Shown piece after piece: positions 47,594 through 60,200 of a stretch of 64,000 nucleotides of DNA (its first letter is position 1; the number at the start of each line of letters is the position of its first letter). A model generated the notes under the pieces. It had not been told where the DNA came from and made no database searches. It worked only from the letters and a program-made list of their open reading frames with translations. Both the position numbers and the translations under genes were made by a program. Source of the DNA: Crambe crambe (lineage: Eukaryota > Porifera > Demospongiae > Poecilosclerida > Crambeidae); NCBI GenBank assembly GCA_963924555.1, contig OZ004586.1, positions 7,584,501 to 7,648,500 on the forward strand. The letters are read 5' to 3'.

Positions 47594-48188
47594 ATGAGTC
47601 ATTTACATGTCCTGCTGTGTGCCTTCATTTTCCAGGTCAGCACTGCATATCCTTTTCAGGAACCTGAACAAATGGCCAGAGCAAGCTATGCAATTAGCAG
47701 TGAGTCAGAGCTAATAGCTAATTGGTAACTTGAGTGATTATCACAGACCTATTATTTTCATAGATTTCAAAGCAGTAACTCTTTTTGTGAAGGATAATGT
47801 TTTGAAGGTGTATGACGATGCTGGGCCAAATGGTAAATTGTTGGGATCACTCGAACTAACATCATCAGGCAATAAGAATGACGTGCTTGCCTACCTCAAT
47901 GATTATCCCTCTGGTGCCACAACCTACTTGTTCAACTTGGGGGATATGATGAACCTGGGAACAAATCAAGGGATTCCATGTGCTCTATTTGATTCTGAAG
48001 AGGACTATCCTTTACCTTCTCCATTGATGAGCACTGGAGCAGATGCCCTTGGTAATCACATAGGAAAGGAATACTTCAACAAGGAGACCTACACATTCTG
48101 GATCACTTATAATAAAGCTAACTTCATTCTGCCACACGATGGTAGTAAAGACTGGGAAGCCCAAATTGCCTGTGCTTTTAAACAGTGA
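47594..48188 (+). CDS. Small secreted protein, two exons, family unknown
   Basis: Exons 47594-47699 and 47764-48188; the 64-nt intron is GT-AG in phase 1, giving 176 residues. The N-terminus MSHLHVLLCAFIFQVSTA is a good signal peptide, with cleavage likely before YPFQ. The mature part has DNVLKVYDDAGPNGKLLGSL, then DYPSGATTYLFNLGDMMNLG, KETYTFWITYNKANF, and ends with IACAFKQ. Only two Cys are in the mature part. I do not recognise the family. The gene is complete and undamaged, with a TATA box at a sensible distance, so it is probably expressed. Confidence 0.8.
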
Positions 48189-49009
48189 TCGATGGAACGT
48201 TGAGTGAAACTATTAATGAATGGAACTGAACATAGAATATAGCTAATAATAATAATAGTTATCAAAGAGACAGTTGTTAATATTAAATTAATTTGTTAAG
48301 GCAGTGAGTGAGCATATATGGCAAGTGGTTGTAACAAAATTAAACCCTGTGATATCATTTGTCGTAGCTACCCCATGACTAATTGTAATTTACTTCAACT
48401 TTTGAGTGCTATGGTTTGAGCCTTAGTCATGGCCTCCACACCCCATGCAGTACGTACTAGTCATGGTCACCACACTCTTGCCACTGGAGCGTTCACTGTT
48501 GGTGAGACTGTTACATCTGCTGACTCTAGGGCTATATACGTACTTGCTTCCCCATGCTCAACATGATAACTTCACGCATGGTTATATTATAATCTACCTT
48601 ATGAAGAGATGACTGCTATCTTATAGCCAAGTTCTTACATGAACACATTGAAAAGGTATTATTATAGATGCTCCTTAGACAGGAAAATACATAATACTAG
48701 GATACTAGGTGACTAAAAGTACATTTCTAACAAATATCTAGTGAAGGAAAAGGTTGAATCTCTGGGCACTATCATAAGGTGATGTGCCCACATTTGAGTT
48801 TGATTTCATCCTTCTGTAATCTCAACTATTCGAAAAATTTTAGCCACAATAATAAAATGTAAAGAGCAGATAGCTATAGCTAGCTATCTGAAACTAAGCT
48901 ACAAGGTCATGAAAATAAAAGTTGCTATTGAATTCTGTTAGGCGATTGATTCAAAGAGTTTTGTGCACTTGTATGCCCCTACCCATGTCGCCAATACAGT
49001 ATGTTAAGC
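48189..49009. other. No gene recognised
   Basis: AT-rich intergenic sequence between the secreted-protein gene and the amidohydrolase remnant. Nothing supported. Confidence 0.5.
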
Positions 49010-49750
49010 ATTCCCACTGGATTTTTTTAGAGTGATTGGATCTTCTGCTAATATCATGAAATCAGCCTTTTCCCATCCTCCAACAATTTAACTCGCTTAT
49101 CCACTTGACACTGCCAGGCTGCATCATATACGTAACCACTTTCAATGCTTGCTCTGATGTGATTTTCTCCTTTTCATTTAGAACTTGCCATTATGGTCTT
49201 GCTCATAACTGCTTGTTCCATCATGTGCAGTGGCCCGAGAGGAGATATAAAATTATCACTGTGAAGGGTGATCCGCATACCTTTACCAAGTGCAGAGTTG
49301 CAGAGGTCTAGCTGATCAGCTTTTTCTTCAAAGATGGCTTTTTTGAATGCATTGCCCCAATAGCCCACATGACCTTGGGTGAGATTCCTAAATTGGCCAA
49401 TTTCTCCAAGCTGTCTTTGTTTAAAAGGGAACACTATTCAATACAGTGCCTTTTAACTAGACCTTTTTCTCCATCCAGGACATTTTCATAAGCTTGAAGA
49501 GCAAAAGAAATTGCTTTGTCACCGTTGGCATGAATCATGAGTGGCCATCCCTTTGCTGTGACCACTTTCACCATGCTTGCATATTCTGATGGCATTACTT
49601 CAGGCGTACTGGATGGAGGGAAGTTGAAATAACCTTTATTGTTTGGAGGTTCACAATGATACATTTCACTTTGGTATATTTTCTTCTAAATATTTGATGA
49701 CGGGGTTGTAGCAGCTAGCTGCAGTAGACAGAGCCAGCCTTATTCAATTC
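49010..49750 (-). pseudogene. YtcJ-type amidohydrolase (Amidohydro_3) C-terminal remnant
   Basis: Minus-strand blocks in order: GWPLMIHANGDKAISFALQA (the metal-site HANGD), RHCIE then CSLLNKDSLEKLANLG, GHVGYWGNAFKKAIFEEKAD, ITLHSDNFISPLGPLHMM (metal-site SD region), EKITSEQALKVVTY, and ADFMILAEDPITLK near 49030. The order matches metal-dependent amidohydrolases of the YtcJ type. The gene is dead: a TAG replaces the His expected after HCIE, and frames change near 49400, 49195 and 49070. The N-terminal half of the barrel is missing or unrecognisable. YtcJ proteins are common in bacteria, so past transfer is possible but unproven. Confidence 0.75.
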
Positions 49751-51273
49751 GTAATCAGCCATCGTTAGAAAGATCAAACTTTAATTATACATGACCACAT
49801 AAGTATCCCTTCACTCCGTGCAATATAATAAGGAACTTGCTGTGAATTCTGACAGTTGCAACAACTTCAACAATGGCCAGGCTACCCACTGCTTAGAACT
49901 TCTAGGCTAGTGCGACCCCAATGGCAAGTGAGTGCAGTGCAGTGTATTCTAAGGACAACACTTAGCAGGCGGTGGCTCGCCCATCAACCTTAACCCCTTG
50001 GGTTATGCTTTTTGTCCTCCCTCGTCACCAATACATAACCAAAGCTGGCACACGTTTTTGTTGCTACTCCCATGGAATGCGGCTGATGCCAAGGGGCTAA
50101 AGTGCGCTAGTACCATGATTTATTCCCAATGATTAATGTCATGCACCTACTGACAACCAGGATCTACCACTGGGCTACCCAGCTAGGAGTGCATTCCTTA
50201 TTTCCAAATACCACCATGGAACCCCTGAATGAACTCAGGACACCCTACAAACCATCCCTATTTATAAATGAACTCCTATGCTGACCTAGCCTCATCCCCA
50301 GGGGCCTGGGGATGAGGCTAATGCTGACCCAGATCTAAGCACAGTGGCCTCCTGGCTGGGTCCAAAGTATCCACTATAATTATAGAGGTTCTACTGTACT
50401 GTTTCCTGTTGATCCCGGCCTTGACCTACCCCAACTTTAAGCCAGTATAGCGTGCCAACAGGCTCAGCACTCCAACTTAGGGGCACAACCCCACACACCA
50501 GGGTAATCTGGCATGTAGACCCGAATACACTCGTAGCCATGACCAAGAGTCGGCATGCTCAGGCCTTGACCCATAATTGTTATTCCTGCGTTCGTAGGAG
50601 ATACCTCTGGCCATTCCCTAATTCATACAACTGCTGAGGTTGGCAGATGGACCATCCCCAAGGCACTAAGTCTCTGGGGCATTATGTCTACAATGATATC
50701 ACTCTACGACACTGGGTCTTGGACACCACATCTCCATACTCAAGCAGCTTGTCAGCCTGGCTACAACCCGACTGAAAGTTCAGTGTTCTCCCTAGCATAA
50801 TATAACATCAAGTGGAGTTCCCTTAATACAGTCAATAGAATGCTAAAAAAACCCCTTGATGTGTGAAACCGCCCCTTCACTATTTGGGGAGAACACTGTA
50901 GTCCCTGCATCAGAACTGCCTGCCCTATACCACCACTTCCAAACCCCTGATATCCTGCCTGTCACTGAAGTGTTTTGGCCCAGTCCTTGCACCAGTCCTT
51001 GCACCCCTCTTTTCTAGCTCTCTTGGGCTTGAACTATACTATATTCTGGGCATGTTTAAACGTCATTGCTGACACTACGCATGCGTAGTTTACTTGGCGA
51101 CCAGTTTCCCTAATTAACAATTATACTGAGCATGCATGCTTACAATAGTCATCATACGTCATTTAGAATTAATTTGTGTACTTAAATAGATTGTACCATT
51201 CATTAAATAATATTGAACTATTACATTGTTAGTAGTAGCTAGCTGCAGTTTGGACAGGCAAGGATTATCACAA
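49751..51273. other. Intergenic; palindrome and MITE, no gene
   Basis: Holds the 32-bp palindrome at 50288-50319 (AGCCTCATCCCCAGG and complement around GG), the 117-bp MITE at 50781-50897, and an NRF1-like palindrome ctacgcatgcgtag near 51075-51088. No coding exon supported. Confidence 0.5.
50781..50897. mobile_element. 117-bp MITE with hAT-like ends
   Basis: Begins CAGTGTTCTCCC and ends GGGGAGAACACTG. CAGTG ends are typical of hAT. No matching 8-bp flanks were found, so the target duplication has eroded or the boundaries differ slightly. Confidence 0.6.
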
Positions 51274-54200
51274 TCATGCATGTGTTGAATTGAGCTTTGG
51301 TTTCTTATGACCAACGAGGAATTTGTACAACAAAAGCATGCTCACATCTTTGCCCCGAACATCACTTTCACTGGTGTATATCCTGTACATTTTCTCAAGT
51401 TCACTTTCTGCTGTTTCTGACTTCACAGGATGCACTATCTGAGCTATAATGATGTTACCTTCTTGTTTTTGGTATCCGACATACTCCATGGGGTTAAATA
51501 TGTTGTCTACATCTTGATCAAGACGATGGTGCCAGCACTTTGGTATCTCTTCACCCAATTTCTTCATAAGTTTGTGCATTCTTCCTCCATCTTTGAGATC
51601 GACTCCATATCCTAGAAGTATGCGTTGGACTCTATCAGCTGTTTTTGCTTTCAAGCACCTCTTGATTACGTCTGAAATCTCCTTTTCCTGTGAAGGACTG
51701 ATATCTCCTTTTACTTCTTTGCATAAGATGCTAGTTAGGTGGTCAGCAACGATTAAGTAAGCATCATCATTATCCACAGGATAAGCTAAATCAGAATCGA
51801 GATAGAGGATTGACTTAGTCTCACCTGGTACAAAGGAGAAACTCATTGGCAGTGTGCCAATACATTTCCTGGAATCAGCAAGTATAATCTTAGTCTTCAA
51901 ATCTGCAACAGTAACAACGTCAATCTTTTTGAAGTATTTCTGCACTAACTCCTTCAACTGATCTTCGTGCTCTTGCTTTTGGATATACTTGCTAATGAAG
52001 GAAACAATGCCTTCAGGAATATCTGGAAGCTCAATCGTTTTCATGAGCTGTATTGCCACTTCAGAGTCTTCAGTTGGTGAGGATCCTTCAAGTAACTCCT
52101 GTCTGCATATGGTCGATAGACCAATTGGCCGGACTGAATTAGGCAGCAAACGACAGATATCAAGAGCACTAACTTTGTAATCAGCTGAAGTGATATTAAA
52201 GTGATAATATGGAACATCACTAAGGTCTAGGACCATCTTGTTCCAATAGTTAGGGGTGTCACCATAGATTAAAGATTTTGCTGGTTTTAGTGTATTGTCA
52301 GCATCGGGGAGGTACAAAGGTGAAAGTACTTTCCCCGCACTTTCTCTGTCCATGACAGAGAGTTCCTTAAGGAAACCCTCCATTTTCTGAATAGCAGCGA
52401 TGACAGATTTTTCTGTGTTTACATCAAGTTCAACTTCTTCAGAAGCTTTGCATGCCTCTTCCAATACCATTTGAATATGACACAGTTCCAATTCGCCCTT
52501 AACACCAATAGATTGCAACAGAGGTTGAATTGACTGAAACTTCTTATCTGGCAAGCAATGAAGAAATGGATGAAATCTCTTTACACTCTCTTTTGTAGAC
52601 AACCATCGAGTATCCACCACACAGCAGGGTTTGACAAGCACAATACTATTTTCACTTTGATGTTCTCTCGCTGTGGTGTTGTACACTGGTATACAAGGGA
52701 GAGATTGCAAATTGCTCAAATTATATTGTGTGACAGATCTAGAGTTAATGTAAGTCAAGTTTTTGAGCATAATATCCATCAAATTTAGCTGTCCAGCTGA
52801 GCACAATAAATGTTTCGGATATGTAACAAACAGACTCTGCTCAGAAAATTGACTTTTCTCGCAGATATTCTTGATATTTGCAATAACTTCTGCCACAGTA
52901 GGATTTCTGTCTATGCCGAGTCTTTTCTCAGCACCTGCACTTGAACAGCAAGGGAGCTCTATTATGGGTCTTAGTGTCCAAACAAGAGCTGCAGCAGATA
53001 GTGGAGCTGATCCATTCAGCTTCACCATCTGATCCACAGGGTAGACACTAGGTACTACCCAACTCAATTGTGGTTGTGGCTGCTGTAGCACAAATGAGAT
53101 ATTCGAAACTTTCTGCAAAAAGTTTGTGTCATATCTCCATTCTGATTGCCCTTTATCTGAAAACAAGTACTCCAATAGGATGTTTGAACAATCTTTTATA
53201 ACAGCTACTTTTCCATCAGCTGTCTCATGACATAATTGCAAATATTCATCCTTTGAGACAGTTTGCTTGAGTCCGAGGTCTCTGAGAAACGGTAGCCACA
53301 ATTGGTCCTCTTGCTTGTATTTGTCGGGTAGAAATTGGAAATGACTTGAAAATGCTTTGAAAATCTCTATCGTGTGATCACAGAAGTCACGGACTGGATG
53401 CAATGAACTCCCTTCATTTCCAATACAACGCAATGCCTCCAGAGAATTAATGAACGATAGAGCTCTATCTCTACTAGCAATGATTGATGCTTGTATATTC
53501 CAGTCTAAGTTTCTATGAACTTGAGCACTGCTGTTTTGCTTCATTGTATTATAGAGAATATTCCTTATATACTCCAAATGTTGATACCTTTCTTTGCTGT
53601 TCAACTTGTGGAAGTTGGGGAAGATGTACTGAACATACAATTCCTCAGCAGTGATGGTTCCTACTGACAATTGTTTAGCACTCCCCAGTTGGTGCCACTT
53701 ACCATTTCCTTTGATGAAAACAGCATCATGTCCTTCAAGCCACTTTTGGTAAGCCACTGAGAATGCCATTACTGGCCAAACAAATGCATTCTTGTTTAAT
53801 ATGGACGTGTAGCTACCATCAATGTTTTCAAATAATGGAAGGGATTGTATTTGCTGTATTACTTGTGGTTTCCATAGATTCACCTTGTTTAAGTAATCAA
53901 TGATGACTCCAAGATCACTACTGTCCAATATTTTAATCAGAGGGGTTTCTTTGTTGGCATGATAGATATTGGATAAGATGCGGTCCCTCTCGGTGAATAT
54001 GGGACAGTTTGATTTGGCTACAACAACAGAGGTATCCAGAAATGGCATTTTAAGCTTCGTAAGGACTGCATGCATTTTTTTTCCCTCAATATAATCTGAT
54101 GAATAGGAATAGACTGGAAGGATATTGCTAGATGTAGAAAATAGTCTGTCATCTAGTGTGAGCAAGAGTGCCCACTTACTCAGGAAAGTAGTGATATACT

Positions 54201-57200
54201 TATTGAATACTTTATCCTCTTTGAAGCACTTCCAGAGTGAGCACAGTCTATCACGACTGATGATTATTGATGCACTAGTCACAACTACTGACTTCAGCTC
54301 TCTGGGGAGGTTACCTTCAAGTATTCTAAGGATAAGGCTAGCTATCCCTTGAGTGTCATAGTCACCAGGTTGAATAAAGTATGAGCTTGTGAAATTAACT
54401 GGCAGAAAATCTGGATGAAGAAAACTGTCAAGACTATTTGGGAATAAATGCGAGAAAGAAGACATCAAAATTTTACCATTCCCTTCAAACTTTCTTAGCT
54501 TTTCATCAGCAGTAATAAGCAGAGAGTGAGAGAATGGTGAGCTGGGATATATGCGCTTTACAGGTCCAGGAGGGTGCCCGCTGTGGTGATATTCTTCTGG
54601 AGCCAGTAAATACTCTGTGAACTTCAAGAATGAGTCCACACTTTGAAATCCTGTATCTTTTATGGCAACAGGCTGCATAGAGGAAGAAAAGGAGCTGAAT
54701 TTGGTGTAATACTCAAATACTGATTCTCTAGAGACAGAATGAAATGATTGATTCTGGAGTTTCAACTCTTTGATTACAGTATTGAAACAGGTCATAATCT
54801 GGCCGGTCGCTGGTGTAATATTCATTCCTATTCGTTCAAGAATTGGATAGATGCTTTCATGGAATTTTGAATTGTGCCAATAGTAAATGTGGCTAGATGG
54901 TGTAGAGCTTTTTGGAGGACACCATTTGATGCCACACCCTTCACCTTTGCTCTTGCACACAACCACACAAAATACCATATGATTATGCTGCAGCAAGAAC
55001 TTGTATACATCATGAGCCAGTACCTGCCACAAACTCTGGTTTTTTTGTAGGTTAAACTTTGGGAATAAACTGAAGTATTCCTCGATCTGGTTTATAGCAG
55101 TGAGCAAGGATTCATATTCTTGGGACAAGTAGTGAGTTCTAGATTCAACTAGAAAATGAGCATAAGATGATGCCAAGGCTTGGACAAGATTATCATTCCA
55201 TCTGGAGCGATCATCTCTGGTATTGATATCACTGCACTTCCATAGTTCTTTTCGTGTGGAGTTCAAAATGAAATGTCCATTCACATGAACAGGAAGTCCA
55301 CTTTTGACAGGAAGTGGTAAGAAACAAAAGACTTGTCCTTCTCTTTTTGTGGGAATGGAGAGAGGAGCTGCTATTCCATGTCTTGGCTTTACTGTCTTCA
55401 CATACTTCCATGTTTGCCCCTCATTGTAAATGTCACCCACTCCTTGTTGAATCAGCCATTTTTCTTTGACTCTCTCACTCTCAATTATAGTAAGTGGATA
55501 CGTGATAACACAAGATTTGCAATTCCTTTCCATCTTAAAATTCGAGAGTGTTGTTTGCAGTAAGGTATGATCATCTGACACTGCTTTTTCAATCTCTGAT
55601 CTATAATGATGAACAACTTTCAATTTGTTGCTTCTCTCTTCAATTACAAAATTTTTTATCTCTGTCACATTATTGAGAAAGAACATGGCTTCTTTAATTT
55701 GAAGAACCCACGTTTCCAAGTCACGGTACAGTTCGTCAGAGCTGAGAGACTTCTTGGAGCTCTCCATTCCATCAACAATCTCAGAACTCTTTATCACACG
55801 CTTAGGATGTCTGATAGGAAAACGGAAAAGAGATCCCTGTAAGACTTCAGAAGGAATATTTTTTATATTATCTCGTAGGTAGGCTGATTTCATGTCAGGG
55901 AAATCTGTCCAAAAGCCTTCAGAAAGTTTATCATACCTCCTACCGGGGCTGAGTGGATTTGCTCCTGGGGTGTATCGACAATGAGGGTCCAGCACACACA
56001 GAGTTTCACTGGTAACAAAGCTTGGGCAATCAGTGATGTGGTAAACCACGTTGAAACCGATTCCATACTGACCTATGGTATCGGCCTCCGAACGCTTACT
56101 TCCCAAGCCTAGTTTCTGGATTCCTTCAAGGTCTTTTTCGCTGAATACACTGTCATTCCAAACTAAGAGGGCTGGACCTTGAAGGTCCTGCCACTCCTCT
56201 GACAAAATGCTAGTAGTTTTATGATAGCGTTTGTCAAGAATTACATACATCTTCTTGGCCTTCGAATCATCAGCATTTTGAAGCAGCTCCTTGAGAAGAG
56301 TGACATCCAATGGATAATCTTGGAGGATATTTTGGATCCTTCTCGTAAGATCTTCGTGCTGCCCGAATTTCACTCCACCTTTAAAACCGTGAACAGATTC
56401 ATATTTATCCAAAAATTTGGATCGTACCGGCACAACTCCCAGTGATTTGGCAAGTTCTCTTGGAACAATTTCATTAACATAAGTGTGGGTATTATCCTTT
56501 TTAATCCATGGTGCATCATTATAAGCTAATTCATTCGAAGAATATAAAATGTAGTTTTCATCTGGAAGCAAAAGACTGCAATCTTTTACGTCATCATCTG
56601 AATCATCTAATAGTAATGGAATGAGTTGTCTAATGATTTCCTGGCATGCCTTATCCACAGGCTTTTCACCGAAGTCATTCTTCATTTTAAGCAGTGCATT
56701 TCTAATATCACAGACTGAAAATTTTTGTTTGATACCTAGCCCAGAGCATAGCATTTTCTTGTTCATCAGCATTGAAGGGACTTGGTATAAATAAGGACCA
56801 TTAAGGGCCCACTTGAAACTCACTTCACTGGCACGAATGAACTTTCTGCCTGTCCAGATACAGGGTAGTCTGGTCAACTCTGCCAAATTTTCATTACTAA
56901 AAGACTGCTTCTTGTTCATTGCATCATCCATATAGTCATAAATGTATTGGCAGGAATTGTCAATCCAATCTGAGATACTATCAGCATAATTTATAATCAG
57001 TTCAAAATGAGCAATAACATTAGCAAACGAAGGAAATCCTTTCATGCTCAAAATTTTCTCTGCTCTTTCACTGATATGCCCACAGCCCTCATCTTTTGGT
57101 TTAGCTTCCCATAGAAATATTGCCTGTGAGCCAGCTATTTTCACATTGGGCATTTTTGGCCTGGGTCCTGATTTCATCATTCGATTTCCAGAGCAGAGAT

Positions 57201-60200
57201 GAATTCCTTCGCCACACCATTTCAGAGGGAAGTGATCTGGTTTCTTCATCACAGGGAGGAAATCAATGGAGTCTAAAGTAACTCCATGTCTTGGTGGATT
57301 GTCAACTGTGTGTGAGGTTATTGCCTCAATGATGAACTTGATACGGTTAAAAGCCTTGGGAGGATCAGATTGCATGAGGTGCTTGATGGTCTGAGCTCTC
57401 TCAATGACGTATTTCCATGGCAGTGAATCTTGAATAATTCCCAAGTTATTCAGCGCTATTTTAGGCAGACTTCTCTTCACAAGTTCTTCCAGTGGGAACA
57501 TGCTTTCCGCCTGATCGTAAAGTTCAGAAAATTGAGCCTCTGGATGGATCAACTCGCTACATTTTCTCATTCTGCTTCCATCAGGTGAGCAAGGGATGCA
57601 GGCACAGTCTTGCATGTATTTATTTACCACTCTGGTTACTTCAGTGTGGTTATCCAATTCTGAGGCATAAGTTTCCAGCATGGATTGTATTACTGCATTT
57701 CGGCTTACTATGATGTCTCCAAGTCGTGATAATTCAGAGAAAAATACTTTAATGAAAGCCAACTCATCCATCAGAGCCTCACTGAGGTTGAAATGACTTC
57801 TGTACTTGATGGGAAGATCGACCAAAGGATATTTCAGGTGAGCCAAGACTTCCTTTATGCAAGGTAGTACTACCCCAGACCTGCAGAGGATGTTTGGCTG
57901 CAAGAAAATGCTGTCTTTCATTGTTTTCCATTCATGGTTTGACATAGAGTAGAAGAGCTCGCTATGTGAAACTTCTATATAAAGCGCCGAGACAAAATCT
58001 GACCACGGGTTCTTCTGTTTCAACTCTGAGGTTAGAGGCCATAAATCGTAAAACTCGTAATCCTGAATCATACCATCACTTTTCATGGACCTTAAGCCGA
58101 ATAAAAGCCTCAGGTAAGCTACAGGTATGACATTATCCATTAGAAACTGGTTCCACTCCACCTCAGTCTCCTCCGCAGCAGTTGAGGACTCGTCTGCAGT
58201 CCATATTCCTCTCCGGTTGTTGATGACAGCAAAATTACAGCTCACATGAGCAGGTAAGCCAGTGGACTGAGAAAGAGGAAGGTAACAGAAGATTTCACCT
58301 CTGAGTGATTTCTGTACACGATAGACGGAAGTGCCAGGTTCACTGTCCAATCTGCAAGCGACTGAAGCAACAGCAACCTTTCCCTCTTTGTTCATGCTGT
58401 AGTTGGAAGTCAGCCATTTAGTGCTTTTGGTTTCATTATTCTTCACTGTATCAATAGAGAGAGCAGTCATGTGATCTGCAGGAAATGGGAGCGGAAGTCC
58501 AAACTCTTCTTTGTGAACAGTAAAGAGGGTGGTTGGATGAGATTCACCACTGTTAATTCGCTGGTATGTGATGGTATGGACGTGCTGCAAGAACAGAATG
58601 AGACTCTCGCAACAATTGTGGATATCCTCCAGCAATTCCATAGCAGTTTTTTCTGTGTAGCATTTACCACTCAACTCACTTTGTGAGGTTCTAAAAGGCA
58701 TCCGGAACATTGTGCCTTGATAAGACTCAAAGCGATTAAAATGAAACAGATTGTCGTACGGCTCAAGCTGTTTAGAGTTCTGGATTAACCTTTTGGTGAA
58801 TGTCAATTTCTTCCCGGGAAGTGCTGGATTTCTTATTTCCTTTCCCAGATGCTTGAGAGTGGGGTCAAATATATAGAGTCTGTCTCGACTTACAAAAGAA
58901 GGTACATCTGTTATATGATAGACAGAACAGAAGCCAATACCAAATTTTCCAATCTTTAAGTGCTTCTTTTGCTTCGTAGCTCCAGCCAGTTTTGTAATGT
59001 TCTCAAAGTCGTCGTCTTGGAAGACTTGGTTATTATGTATGACCAGTGCTGGGCCATGAGATGCAGACATGCCTGGGAAAAACAGTTTGCTCGTCTCCTT
59101 GCTATGAGTCCTTGCATCATAGCATATGTTGACTTCTGTTGCTTCAGCATCGTCAGCATTTTGAATCAGTTCCTTGACTATAGTCAGTCCATCTTTATAT
59201 TCGTGTAAGATGTTTATCAATCTGGTAGTCAATGGTTCATTCTGCCCAGCATCTTCAAATGTATCTCCAGATATGTCCAATTCTTCACTCAGTGGAGTAA
59301 GTTTGAGACATTCAGCAATTTGCACGCTGACTCGACTGTGAACAAAAATGAGAGGTTTATCAGTTTCAGAGGATATACTAAACTTTTTCAAGAATTCATT
59401 ATCAGTGTATGTCACTTCTTTCGCTGGTCGCAAGTCAGGCCACTTTGAATCAGACTCAACGGGAACATAAACCATTTCTACTGAGCCAGAATATAATTCA
59501 TTTCCATTTTCTGTTAACCAGTTGAGAATGGCCATCACAATATTCCAACAGTCATCAGTTGTAATCAACATGTTTCCATTAAGTATATCCTCCTTCATGG
59601 CAGCCATAACAGAGATGATTTGATCCTTTGATATGGCATCATTCACACCAAAAGCAGTGAAGAGTTCCGAGTAGTTACAAATGCTGTCTGGAAGTTTGTG
59701 CAAGTAAGGCTCAAGGTTGTGACGAAAGCTAGAATTCTGCTCCAATGCTACGGAACTTGGACTGACAAATTTATTGTGGGCCATGATGTAGATCCATTTG
59801 TCCAAAGACTGCAGTGAAGACAGGTCGGACTCTGAACCTTGATGGAATATGTCAAGCAGAGCAGAATAAACCTTATGCATGATTTGAAGCATTTCAGATT
59901 TACTGAAATTGTTGGCATAGTTTATCAGTTGCTGCAAATGAGCAACCAAGTGGCATGGCAGTTCATCAGATGTCAACACACCAGATTCTATAACAGGATC
60001 AGTGAAATATAACTGTGAACCGTAGATCAATGGGTGGGACAGCTTTGATACAGTGGACACTGACAGAGTGGAATCCAAAGCACACAAATGTGATTTACAT
60101 TCCTCGCCTTTCCAAGGGAGCCATGATGGATAACCTGCAGGCCGACTCGAACTCACGGGGAGCCAGCACCTTTTGCTTGACAAGATGTCCAAAGCCGTAG

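Noticed and set aside
50452-50637. Short plus-strand ORF
   Set aside because: No motif, no splice context and no recognisable family.
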